Of a stretch of DNA of 64,000 nucleotides, positions 50,781-59,354 are shown in pieces. Source of the DNA: Albimonas marina (lineage in GTDB: Bacteria; Pseudomonadota; Alphaproteobacteria; Rhodobacterales; Rhodobacteraceae); the NCBI RefSeq assembly GCF_029223255.1, contig NZ_JARHUC010000009.1, positions 186,001 to 250,000 of the forward strand, given 5' to 3'. The position numbers and the translations under genes are program-made. Numbering within the stretch: the stretch's first letter is position 1; the number at the start of each line of letters is the position of its first letter. The notes beneath the pieces are model-generated. The model saw nothing but the letters and a program-made list of their open reading frames with translations, was not told the DNA's origin and did no database searches.

Positions 50781-50857
50781 GGCCCGGGCGTGGGGGCGCC
50801 CGGGCCGTCTTCGTCTCGCGCGCGCCCGGGCCGGGCGCGATCCCCGGCCCGGGCGCG
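50781..50857. terminator. Double hairpin terminator between convergent genes
   Basis: GGCCCGGGCG (50781-50790) pairs with 50797-50806 and is followed by a CTTCGTCT stretch for plus-strand transcription; a second, 15-bp perfect stem (50821-50835 with 50843-50857) directly follows the stop of the minus-strand gene. Confidence 0.7.
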
Positions 50858-50863
50858 GCCGCG

Positions 50864-51805
50864 TCAGTCGCAGTGCTCGGTGGCCGGGTCGAAGGCGCAC
50901 TGGCAGATGTTGCGGTTCGGCGGGTTCTCCTGGAAGTAGACCTTCGCCTCCTGGATGAAGGGCTTGTCGCAGGTCCTCAGCTTGGTCTCGACATAGACCG
51001 AGCCGCCGATGTCGTAGGCCTTCCAGGCGCGGATCAGCCGGTCGGCGCCCACCTCGTTGTTCTTGATCGCGTAGTCGATGAACCACTCGGAGCTCGAGGT
51101 GCTCTGCGCCAGGATCACGGTCGAGGCCTGCTTCGCCGCGGGGGTCAGGTAGCGATGGCCCCGAAGCTCCCACACGCCCTTGCGCAGCTCGAGCCGCACC
51201 AGCGCGGTGCGCGGCCGCTCGTAGGGGCTGCGCAGGTTGTAGACGTCGCCGAACACCACCAGTTCGCGCAGGTCCGCGCCCTGCATCCGCTGGCGGAACA
51301 GGTCCTCGGCCCGCACGGCCAGCGCCCGCAGCTCCCGGCCGTTGCGCAGCTTCGGGCCGCCCGGGGGCATCGGATCGGCGCCCACGTCGCGGTCGTCGCG
51401 GCAGGGATCGACCCCCGCGGGCGGGAAGCGGTTCGAGGCGTCGAGCTCCCACCGCGATCCCGCCTCGGGGACGGGGGCGTCGTCGGCCGACGCCTCGGAA
51501 TAGCGCAGGTAGACGCAGCGCTGCGCGGACCAGCCGTGGAAGTTGAGGTTCGTCGGCCGGAACGCCCGGCCCTTGCCCGGCAGCCCGTCGTTGATCAACA
51601 GGCACAGGTCGTGGGCCAGGTTCTCGACGTCCGCGGCGCCCGGCTCGGAGGGCGCGGCGCAGACGGCGGGGGCCTGCGCGGCCTCCTGGGCTGCGGCGAG
51701 CGTGTAGGTCGCATCCGAGACCGCCCCGGCCGGCGCTGCGATCAGGGCGGATAGGACCAGCGCCGACCCCGCGGCGGCGACGGCTTTCGGAAGCGGCAGG
51801 GGCAT
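50864..51805 (-). CDS. Secreted protein of unknown function
   Basis: 313 residues. A signal peptide (about 1-27, ending AGAVS) is followed by a domain with four to eight cysteines, including VCAAPSEPG, DLCLLINDG and a terminal CQCAFDPATEHCD, so disulfides are likely. A central stretch (FRPTNLNFHGWSAQ, then GAGSRWELDAS-like segments) has no recognised motif. It is the third gene of the cyclase/FecR-barrel operon, 65 bp after the barrel gene. Being exported with a predicted outer-membrane barrel, it may be a periplasmic or extracellular ligand or partner of it. I do not recognise the family. Confidence 0.75.
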   Translation of the reverse strand: MPLPLPKAVAAAGSALVLSALIAAPAGAVSDATYTLAAAQEAAQAPAVCAAPSEPGAADVENLAHDLCLLINDGLPGKGRAFRPTNLNFHGWSAQRCVYLRYSEASADDAPVPEAGSRWELDASNRFPPAGVDPCRDDRDVGADPMPPGGPKLRNGRELRALAVRAEDLFRQRMQGADLRELVVFGDVYNLRSPYERPRTALVRLELRKGVWELRGHRYLTPAAKQASTVILAQSTSSSEWFIDYAIKNNEVGADRLIRAWKAYDIGGSVYVETKLRTCDKPFIQEAKVYFQENPPNRNICQCAFDPATEHCD

Positions 51806-51870
51806 CGGTGTTCTCCTGGGTGACGCTCGCCGGGGCGGACCCGGCGAGACCCTGCGATGTGGGGAAACGC

Positions 51871-54800
51871 TCAGAAACGCACCGCCAGGCGGCCCATGAC
51901 GGCGAGCCCGGCGGAGAACCGGCGCAGGCCGGGGTCTTCGACGCGATACACGGGTTCCTGGAACCGCACGTCCTGGTCCGTGAGGTTCAGGGCATCCAGC
52001 GACACGACCACCGGCCGGTCCGAGAAGCGCCAGCCGATCGAGGCGTCGAGCACGTGGCCCGCCACGCTCTCCTGGCTGGCGATGCCGGCCGCGGTGCGTC
52101 CCGCCTGCTGCTGGTAGAAGGTCAGGCGGGCCATCGCGAACAGGCCCGAGGGATCGTGCCAGGCGACGGTGGCGGGGAAGGTCCAGCTTTCGAGGGACTC
52201 GGTCAGCAGGCCGCGGCGCTCCTGGTCGATCCGCTCGGCCGCGAGGTTGACGGACAGCGACTCCCCGATCACGCCCGAGATCCAGGCGCGGAACCGCTCC
52301 TCCTCCCAGGGCTGGGGGACGAAGGCGCCGGAGAGCTGGATGGGCGTCTCGATGCTGCGGGTCACCCACTCGGCGCCCAGGCTCAGCTCGTCCAGCGGCG
52401 TCCACTCGGCGCCCAGGCCGAAGGCGTCGTACTCGGCGCCGTTGTAGTCCTGGAAGCTCTGGTTGAAGCCCGCGAACTGCGTGGGCTCGAGCTGCTGGTC
52501 GAAGATCAGGCGCTTCTTGATGCCCTGGAACCAGGCGGCGCGCAGGGACAGCGTCTCGACCGGGCGCAGGACCAGGCCGAACCGGGGGGAGATCTCCTCC
52601 TGGTTCAGGCGGCCGGGGCCGGCCGGGTCCTCGACGTAGCTGTCGAAGGAGAGGCCCCCCTCGACGTCCAGCCAGTCGGCGGCGGCCCAGGACAGGTAGG
52701 CGTAGAGGGTCGCCTGGCTGGACTCGAGGTCGGTCGTCCCGAAGAAGGGCGTCGCGGTCTCGGCGTCCGAGGCGCCGACCTCGCCGCCGAAGGTCAGCGT
52801 CAGGTCGTCCGTCGGCCGCCAGTCGCCGCGCAGCTGCACCTGGCCGCCGTCCTCCTGGTTGCGGGTCGCGCCCAGCGGGCTGAGGACGCGCGCGTCGACC
52901 GAGCGCCACACCGCCAGCGCCAGCAGGTCGAGGTCCGGGCCCATCCGCGCATGGGCGCCCAGGCGCGCGCGGTGGTCCTCCTGCGCGAAGCGGGTGCTGG
53001 GGCGCACGGGGGTCAGCAGCCGGTCGTTGATCACGCCGCGCTCGGATTCGAGGAAGCGATACTCGCCGAACAGGTCCAGCCAGGGCGCGGCGGAGGCGCG
53101 GAGCTGGCCCACCAGGATCTCGTCGCGCACGTCGTTGTTGGGGCCGAAGCCGTCGTTCTGGAAATGGAACTGCCCCAGCGCCGCCGACCAGCGCCCGCCG
53201 TCGTAAGCGGCCGAGGCGGTGTCGCCGTAGGTGTCCTGCGTGCCGGCCTCGCCCGCGAATTCGCCCGCGAAGCCGGGCTGGCGGAAGAAGGCGGAGTATT
53301 CGCGGAAGCTCGGCCGCAGCTCGCCCAGCCCGTCGAGCAGGCCCAGGTTCACCTCGCCGTCCTGGGGGCGGATCGGGGCGTTGGTCGGGCCCGAGAGCAG
53401 ATCCGCGACCAGCGTCTGGGAGCTGCGCGCCACCTCGTAACCGCTGCGCGGCGTCAGCGCCCGGGCGAGGAAGCGATGCGCCCCCGCCGAGGTCGGGTCC
53501 GCGGCCACCGCCTGGCCGGCGGAGGCGACCGCGGCGTCGTCCTGGCCCAGCGAGCGGTAGGTCTGCGCCAGCGCCGCGCCGCGCTGGGCGGCGTCTTCGT
53601 CGAGGCCCCGGCGGTCGCGCACCGGGGCGCGGGCCGCCCCCCGACGCTCGGCCGCGCGCAGGGCGCGCAGGGCGCCCACGGGATCGTTGTCGGCATAGCG
53701 CTGGAGCGCGGCGAACAGGTAGGGCAGGGGGGAGTCCGGATCTTCGGCCCGCGCCAGCTCGTACTGGGCGGCGGCCTTGTCGTCCCGGCCTTCCTCGTAA
53801 TAGGCGCGGCCCAGCCAGACCCGGAGCGAGGCCTGCCGGGGCGCCAGCGCCGCGGCCGCCTCGAGGTCGGCGCGCCCGCCCGCGACGTCGCCCTCGCGGA
53901 TGCGCAGCAGGCCCCGGCCGAGCCAGCCCAGCGGCTCGTCCCCGTCGCCCTCCAGCGCGCAGTCGAGGCGCACGCGGGCGGCGTCGAGGTCCTGCTGGGA
54001 CAGCAGCGCGAAGCCCGCCACCGCGTTCACGAAGGGGATCGGGTCGCAGGGCGTCTGCGCTTCGAGGATGTCGAGCGCGCCCGACGCGTCGCCGCGCAGC
54101 AGGCGCAGCTCGGCCGCGCGGGCGCGGGTCAGCCGGTCGGCGGGGGCGAGCGCCACGGCCGCTTCGGCGTCCGCCTCGGCCGCGCGCAGGTCGCCGCGCG
54201 CCTGCCGGGCGTAGGAGGAGGCGATCAGCCAGGGCGCGCCGGGCGCGGGCGGGGGCGAGGCGAGCCGCGCCGCGGCCGCCTCGGCGTCGTTGCGCCCGAC
54301 CGCCACCAGCAGGCACAGCTCCGCCGTCGGGGAGGGCGCGCCGGGCCTGCAGTCGAGCGCCGCCTCGGCCGCGTCGAGGTCGCCGTCGGCCAGCGCCGCC
54401 AGCGCCGCGGGCGGCGCCTCGCGCAGCGGGTCGAGGGCGGGGGCGGGGTAGTGGATCGCCCAGTCCACCGCGCCCTCGGGGTTCAGCACGTAGGCGCGGA
54501 ACGGGGCGGGCAGGGCGTCGGCGTCCGCCGCGCCGACCGGCCTGACGGGGCCGCCCGGCGGGGCGAAGGCGGTCTGCCCGCCCGCCACCGGGGTCGAGGC
54601 GCCGCCGCCCGTGGCGGTCACCCGCCCCTCGCGCACCGAGACCGCGGCGCCCAGCGCGGGCAGCACGTGGACCACCGCCTCGGTCCCGTCGATGCCCGCG
54701 GTGACCAGCGGCGTGTCGATCGAGAAGAACACCCGCGTGGAGGAGAGGAAATGCAGCAGGCCCCGGGTCAGCCCGACGCCCGGCGTGGGGTCGGAGGCGG

Positions 54801-55155
54801 GGCGCAGCCGGAGTTCGGAGTTGCGGTTCAGCCGGATGACGGTCTGGGTCGCGGGCATCCGCAGCGCCAGCCGCCCGTCGCCCGAGGTGCGCAGCGTGTC
54901 GCCGGGGCACAGCCAGCCGCCCGGCGCCAGCGCGATGGCCGCGCCGTTGGTGGCCGTCGCCTCGACCGCGCCGGAGACGGAGATCACCTGCGCCGCATCG
55001 CAACCCGCTTGCGGACGCGCACCCGTTCCAGGCGGCGGCGCGCCCGTCTGGGCCCGCGCCGGCTGCACGCCAGCGGTCAGCGTCGCGCAAATGGCGACGA
55101 CGCATGCGACGAGACCGGCGGCCAGGCGCGGCCGTTCGCCCCGAGTGTTCAGCAT
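51871..55155 (-). CDS. FecR-TPR-outer membrane beta-barrel fusion protein
   Basis: 1094 residues with an unusual order: signal peptide (about 1-36), FecR domain (about 55-180; GGWLCPGDTLRTSGDGRLAL and RNSELRLRP), about ten TPR-like repeats (about 250-600), then a beta-barrel (about 640-1094) of alternating aromatic strands ending in MGRLAVRF, with the terminal Phe recognised by the BAM machinery. The barrel resembles the C-terminal half of TonB-dependent receptors but no plug domain is evident. So FecR and TPRs lie in the periplasm and the barrel in the outer membrane. It follows a CHASE2 cyclase by 52 bp and precedes a secreted protein. Ribosome site GGAGGGG supports ATG 55155. Function unknown. 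Confidence 0.8.
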   Translation of the reverse strand: MLNTRGERPRLAAGLVACVVAICATLTAGVQPARAQTGAPPPGTGARPQAGCDAAQVISVSGAVEATATNGAAIALAPGGWLCPGDTLRTSGDGRLALRMPATQTVIRLNRNSELRLRPASDPTPGVGLTRGLLHFLSSTRVFFSIDTPLVTAGIDGTEAVVHVLPALGAAVSVREGRVTATGGGASTPVAGGQTAFAPPGGPVRPVGAADADALPAPFRAYVLNPEGAVDWAIHYPAPALDPLREAPPAALAALADGDLDAAEAALDCRPGAPSPTAELCLLVAVGRNDAEAAAARLASPPPAPGAPWLIASSYARQARGDLRAAEADAEAAVALAPADRLTRARAAELRLLRGDASGALDILEAQTPCDPIPFVNAVAGFALLSQQDLDAARVRLDCALEGDGDEPLGWLGRGLLRIREGDVAGGRADLEAAAALAPRQASLRVWLGRAYYEEGRDDKAAAQYELARAEDPDSPLPYLFAALQRYADNDPVGALRALRAAERRGAARAPVRDRRGLDEDAAQRGAALAQTYRSLGQDDAAVASAGQAVAADPTSAGAHRFLARALTPRSGYEVARSSQTLVADLLSGPTNAPIRPQDGEVNLGLLDGLGELRPSFREYSAFFRQPGFAGEFAGEAGTQDTYGDTASAAYDGGRWSAALGQFHFQNDGFGPNNDVRDEILVGQLRASAAPWLDLFGEYRFLESERGVINDRLLTPVRPSTRFAQEDHRARLGAHARMGPDLDLLALAVWRSVDARVLSPLGATRNQEDGGQVQLRGDWRPTDDLTLTFGGEVGASDAETATPFFGTTDLESSQATLYAYLSWAAADWLDVEGGLSFDSYVEDPAGPGRLNQEEISPRFGLVLRPVETLSLRAAWFQGIKKRLIFDQQLEPTQFAGFNQSFQDYNGAEYDAFGLGAEWTPLDELSLGAEWVTRSIETPIQLSGAFVPQPWEEERFRAWISGVIGESLSVNLAAERIDQERRGLLTESLESWTFPATVAWHDPSGLFAMARLTFYQQQAGRTAAGIASQESVAGHVLDASIGWRFSDRPVVVSLDALNLTDQDVRFQEPVYRVEDPGLRRFSAGLAVMGRLAVRF

Positions 55156-55207
55156 AACCCCTCCGGCGCCCAGCCGGACAGGACCCCCGCGGACAGCGGT
55201 CCCGTCG

Positions 55208-57058
55208 TCAGGCGCTTTCAATCCCTCTGCGCGTCGACGGGCAAATGAACACCGTGACCGGCTCGTCATGGCCCGCGAAGATCTGGCTCCCGATCTCATG
55301 GACCGGCCAGCTCGACCCCGAAAGCTGCGACGCAACGCTCCCTGAACACAGTATGGTCGTGATGTCGCCCGAGTCTAACCTTTTTCCATGTTGTTCAAGG
55401 CGTGTGGCCACGATCACGGGGTCCCCCAGCACGTCCGCCGCGATCTGCCGGGCCGAGCCCACGGCGACCAGCGCCACCGTCCCGCAGTCGATCCCGACGC
55501 GCATCCGCACCGGCAGCGGGGGCAGGGAGGGGGGGCGCGGCGCCTCGTCCACCCGCTCGCCCAGGGCCTGGGCGGCGGCCATCGCGCGCCGCGCATGGTC
55601 GGGGCCCGAGACCGAGGCTGCGAAGACCGCGATCAGCCCGTCGCCGGTGTACTTGGCGACGAAGCCGCGCTCGGCCTCGATGGCGGTGGTCATCGCGTCG
55701 AGGCAGGCGCGCATCAGGCGGGCGTAGGCCTCGCCCCCCGCCTGCACCGCGAGGCCGCTGGAGTTCACCACGTCGATCACCACCACGGTCGCAGTCTCGC
55801 GCCGCAGCGGATCGCCGGAGTCGCCGACCGCGCCGCGCAGCGCGGCCTGCAGCGGGCGGGGCACCAGCCGGGTCAGCATCGCCGCCGCCTCCCGGTAGCC
55901 GAGCGCCAGCCGCAGGGCCGCGGCGGCGGGCGCGGCCAGGATCGCGGGCCCCGCCACCGGCAGCCAGATCGACCACAGCGAAAAGGCCGCCGTCGCCCCC
56001 GCGATCCAGGCCAGCGCGCCCCCCAGCGCCGCGAAGGCGCCCGGCAGCCCCGGCCAGGGCCCGCCCAGCGCGAAGAAGCCCAGCCCCAGCGCCAGGGTGA
56101 TCGCCATCTCCGCCGCCGGCGCCGGCCGGCGCAGCTCGGATCCGTCGAGCCCGTTGAGATAGGCGGTCGCCACCAGCTCCACCCCGCTCAGGTCGCCCTG
56201 GCGCAGGGTGCTCCACGGCGTCTCGAACCGGTCGCGCACCGGCCCGTCGCCGGGCTGCGAGGCGCCGATGAACACCGCCCGGTTCGCCGCGGGCGCCGTC
56301 GCCGCCGGATCGCTCAGCAGCCGGCTGAGGCGAAGGGTGGGGATGGTCCCGCCGGGGCCGTAGAGGTTGAAGTTGCGGTAGATCACCTCCCCCGGCGCCG
56401 GCGGGGAGACCGACGCTGCGGCCGCCGTCGGCGCGGCCGCCAGCTCCAGCGCCCGCGCGGCCAGGTTGCGCGCCTCGGGGTGATCGCCCAGCGCGTCGGC
56501 GTAGCGATAGGTGTCGCCCGTGCGCCATTCCGCCAGGAAGAAGCCGGTCCGCGCATGGGCGGCGAAGCGCCGGGCGGGCAGCCGGCGCACGAGCTGGCCC
56601 GGCGCCGCCGCGCTCAGCTTCTCGAGCAGGATCGCCACGCCCAGCCGGTCGAGCCCGCGCACCAGGACCTCGTCCTCCGCCGCGTCGCCCTCGGCCGCGA
56701 GGTGGATGTCGACCGCCACCGCCGCGGGGCGACGCTCCGACAGCGCCTCGAGCACGCAGCCGTGGATGCTGCGGGGCAGGTCCTCGACGTTGCGCACATG
56801 GGCCAGCGCCTGCCGCGCGGCCTCGGGCAGGCAGGCGCGCAGGTCGGGGCGCAGGGGCTCCAGCGCCGGGGCGTGGAACGCCAGCCAGTCGACGCTGTCC
56901 TGGTCGACGGCGACGATCAGCGCGGCCTCGCCCGGGTCGCGCTCCCCCCGCAGGGCGTAGAGCAGCGGCAGCCCGAGGTCCGGCTCCAGCGAAGGCGCCA
57001 CGACCGCCGCGGCGGCGGCGGCGACCAGCGCGGCCAGCCATCTGGGACGCAGGCGCAT
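55208..57058 (-). CDS. CHASE2-domain class III adenylate cyclase
   Basis: 616 residues. A first membrane helix (about 8-25), a periplasmic CHASE2 sensor (about 30-310), three membrane helices (about 318-386) and a cytoplasmic class III cyclase domain (about 420-610). In the catalytic domain metal residues D429 (VIDVV) and D473 (TGDG) and the adenine-selecting K469 and D542 are present, as is R553; the usual transition-state asparagine is Ile549. The P-loop-like GIDCGTVALVAVGS is kept. Product would be cAMP if active. It is the first gene of an operon with the FecR-TPR-barrel and secreted genes, so an extracytoplasmic signal is probably relayed by cAMP. Confidence 0.85.
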   Translation of the reverse strand: MRLRPRWLAALVAAAAAAVVAPSLEPDLGLPLLYALRGERDPGEAALIVAVDQDSVDWLAFHAPALEPLRPDLRACLPEAARQALAHVRNVEDLPRSIHGCVLEALSERRPAAVAVDIHLAAEGDAAEDEVLVRGLDRLGVAILLEKLSAAAPGQLVRRLPARRFAAHARTGFFLAEWRTGDTYRYADALGDHPEARNLAARALELAAAPTAAAASVSPPAPGEVIYRNFNLYGPGGTIPTLRLSRLLSDPAATAPAANRAVFIGASQPGDGPVRDRFETPWSTLRQGDLSGVELVATAYLNGLDGSELRRPAPAAEMAITLALGLGFFALGGPWPGLPGAFAALGGALAWIAGATAAFSLWSIWLPVAGPAILAAPAAAALRLALGYREAAAMLTRLVPRPLQAALRGAVGDSGDPLRRETATVVVIDVVNSSGLAVQAGGEAYARLMRACLDAMTTAIEAERGFVAKYTGDGLIAVFAASVSGPDHARRAMAAAQALGERVDEAPRPPSLPPLPVRMRVGIDCGTVALVAVGSARQIAADVLGDPVIVATRLEQHGKRLDSGDITTILCSGSVASQLSGSSWPVHEIGSQIFAGHDEPVTVFICPSTRRGIESA

Positions 57059-57406
57059 ACGCGGCCCCCCTCGCCGCCTGAAGATCGTCTCGCGCTCCGG
57101 CACGGCGCACGCTTCGCCCCGGGTCCGGCGCCGCTGCGGCGCGACGGATCGGGCGTCGGGGGGAATCGTGCCGCCCCTGCGACCCGGTGGCAAGGGGAGG
57201 GCGCGTCTCGGCGGGCCTCGCCGGCGCCGGCGGATACGGGCGAGGGGCGGGATTCCAGCGGCGCGCGGGCCCGCCGGAGCCGCGCCTCGGGGGCCTGCGC
57301 CCCGCTCTCGACCTCGCGCCCGGGCTGCACGATGATGGCGGCCGGGGACGGGCGGCGACGGGCGCCGCCGGGCCTTCGGGCCGACCGGCGGGGGGATCGC
57401 GGCCGC
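57059..57406. other. 348-bp region between divergent cyclase and P-type ATPase genes
   Basis: No coding region is supported. It must hold the promoters for both genes, but it is uniformly GC-rich and I see no clear -10/-35 pair or strong palindrome; short GC-rich inverted repeats near 57200-57260 are not distinctive. Confidence 0.5.
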
Positions 57407-59278
57407 ATGGAGCAGATCCGCATGGATCGCGTGAAGACGGCGGTCCTCGTCGCCGCGGCGCTCGGCCTCGCGGCCGGGCTGGCGCTGCATGTCGCCGGGC
57501 AGGGGGAGGCGGCGCGCCTCGCCTGGATCGCGGGGACCGCGCCCGCGCTCGCCGCGCTCGTGGTCGAGATCCTGCGCAGCGTCGCGCGGGGGGAGGCGGG
57601 GCTCGACATCGTCGCGGCCCTCTCGATGAGCGCGGCGCTGATCTTCGGCGAGACCCTGGCGGCCTCCGTCGTGGCGGTGATGTACGCCGGCGGCGCCTTC
57701 CTCGAAAGCTTCGCCGAGGGGAAGGCGCGGCGCGAGATGCACGCGCTGCTCGCCCGCGCGCCGCGCACCGCCGCCCGCCACCGCGACGGCGGGCTCGAGG
57801 ACGTGCCCCTCGACGCGGTCGCGCCGGGCGACCGGCTGCTGATCCGGCAGGGCGACGTGGCGCCGGTGGACGGCACGCTCGCCTCGGACGCGGCCTTCGT
57901 CGACACCTCCGCGCTGACCGGCGAATCCCTGCCCGTGCGCCTCGCCCGCGGGGCCGAGGTGCTGAGCGGCTCGACCAACGCCGGCGACGCCTTCGACCTG
58001 GTCGCCGCCCGCCCCGCGGCGCAGAGCACCTACGCCGGCATCGTGCGGCTGGTGGAGGCGGCGCAGCGCTCCAAGGCGCCGATGTCTAGGCTCGCCGACC
58101 GCTGGTCGCTGGGCTTCCTCGCCGTGACGCTGGCCATCGCCGGCGCGGCCTGGGGGCTGAGCGGCGATCCGATCCGGGCGGTCGCGGTGCTGGTGGTGGC
58201 GACGCCCTGTCCGCTGATCCTCGCCGTGCCGGTGGCGCTGGTGGCGGGCCTGTCGCGGGCCGCGCATTTCGGGGTGCTGATCAAGGGCGCCCGCCCGCTG
58301 GAGGCGATGACGCGCATCCGCACGCTGGTGCTCGACAAGACCGGCACGCTCACCGACGGGCGCCCGCGGATCGTGGCGATCGAGACGGCCGAGGGGCTGG
58401 GGGAGGACGAGATCCTGCGCCTCGCCGCCGCGCTCGACCAGGCCTCCAAGCATCCCGTCGCGCAGGCGACCGTCGCCGCCGCCCGCGCGCGGGGCCTGGC
58501 GCTGCCCGTGCCTGACGGGGTGGCCGAGGTCCCGGGCGAGGGCGTGCTGGGCCGGGTCGAGGGCCGCGAGGTGATCGTGGGGGGCGAGGGCTTCGTAGCC
58601 TCTCGTGTCGGCGCCCCGCCCGGCGCCCACCCCGCGCTCGCCGCCGGCTCGGTCGTGGTGGCGGTGGCGGTCGAAGGGCGCTTCGCGGGGCGGCTGGTGA
58701 TGGCCGATCCCCTGCGCGAAGGGGCGGGGGAGATGCTCGCCGGCCTGCGCGCGCAGGGGGTGGGGCGCATCCTGCTCGCCACCGGCGACCGGGTCGAGGT
58801 GGCCGAGCGGGTGACCGAAGGGCTGGGCCTCGACGGGCTGCGCGCCGGGCTGACGCCGGACCAGAAGGTCCTGCTGGTGCTGACAGAGCGCAAGAACGGC
58901 CCGGTGATGATGGTCGGCGACGGTGTGAACGACGCGCCGGCGCTGGCCGCGGCCGACGTGGGCGTGGCGATGGGCGCGCGGGGGGCCGCGGCCTCGGCCG
59001 AGGCGGCGGACGTGGTGCTGCTGGTCGACCGGATCGACCGGCTGGGCGCGGGGATCGAGATCGCCCGCGGCGCCCGGGGCATCGCGCTGCAGAGCGTGGC
59101 GGTCGGGATCGGCCTTTCGGTGCTGGGCATGATCGCGGCGGCGGCGGGCCACCTGACCCCGGTCGAGGGCGCGCTGTTGCAGGAGGCGATCGACGTGGCG
59201 GTGATCCTCAACGCCCTGCGCGCCCTGCGCATCGCCCCCGCCGACGTCCCCGGCCGGGGCGACGGCGCCGCCCCCTGA
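57407..59278 (+). CDS. P1B-type heavy-metal ATPase (no N-terminal metal domain)
   Basis: 623 residues from ATG 57407 (ATG 57422 is a close alternative). Key motifs: actuator TGES at 171-174, ion site TPCPL at 266-270 in the sixth-helix position, phosphorylation D310 in DKTGTLTDG, SKHP of the P1B nucleotide domain, and MVGDGVNDAPAL hinge. TPC rather than CPC or CPH at the transport site, and the short total length, suggest a zinc/cadmium/cobalt-type or divergent pump. There is no heavy-metal-associated domain at the N-terminus. It exports metal from the cytoplasm. Stands alone, ending in a terminator shared with the frc operon. Confidence 0.88.
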   Translation: MEQIRMDRVKTAVLVAAALGLAAGLALHVAGQGEAARLAWIAGTAPALAALVVEILRSVARGEAGLDIVAALSMSAALIFGETLAASVVAVMYAGGAFLESFAEGKARREMHALLARAPRTAARHRDGGLEDVPLDAVAPGDRLLIRQGDVAPVDGTLASDAAFVDTSALTGESLPVRLARGAEVLSGSTNAGDAFDLVAARPAAQSTYAGIVRLVEAAQRSKAPMSRLADRWSLGFLAVTLAIAGAAWGLSGDPIRAVAVLVVATPCPLILAVPVALVAGLSRAAHFGVLIKGARPLEAMTRIRTLVLDKTGTLTDGRPRIVAIETAEGLGEDEILRLAAALDQASKHPVAQATVAAARARGLALPVPDGVAEVPGEGVLGRVEGREVIVGGEGFVASRVGAPPGAHPALAAGSVVVAVAVEGRFAGRLVMADPLREGAGEMLAGLRAQGVGRILLATGDRVEVAERVTEGLGLDGLRAGLTPDQKVLLVLTERKNGPVMMVGDGVNDAPALAAADVGVAMGARGAAASAEAADVVLLVDRIDRLGAGIEIARGARGIALQSVAVGIGLSVLGMIAAAAGHLTPVEGALLQEAIDVAVILNALRALRIAPADVPGRGDGAAP

Positions 59279-59284
59279 AACGGA

Positions 59285-59318
59285 CCCGCCCGGCGGGCGC
59301 AGGGCGCCGCCGGGCGGG
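59285..59318. terminator. Bidirectional terminator hairpin
   Basis: CCCGCCCGGCGG (59285-59296) pairs perfectly with 59307-59318 around a ten-base loop, between the convergent P-type ATPase and frcA genes. Confidence 0.7.
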
Positions 59319-59354
59319 GAAGGGGGCGTCGGGGCCGCCCGTGAGGCCGAGGGC

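Noticed and set aside
50864-55105. A 1413-codon open frame on the minus strand that extends upstream of the secreted-protein gene
   Set aside because: Only the last 313 codons (from 51805) look like protein with a signal peptide; the rest is Arg/Gly/Pro-rich antisense-type translation across the FecR-TPR-barrel gene in another frame.
55388-57406. In-frame extension upstream of the P-type ATPase
   Set aside because: It is an antisense shadow of the CHASE2 cyclase with Arg/Gln/Gly-rich composition; ATG 57407 gives the normal P1B start.
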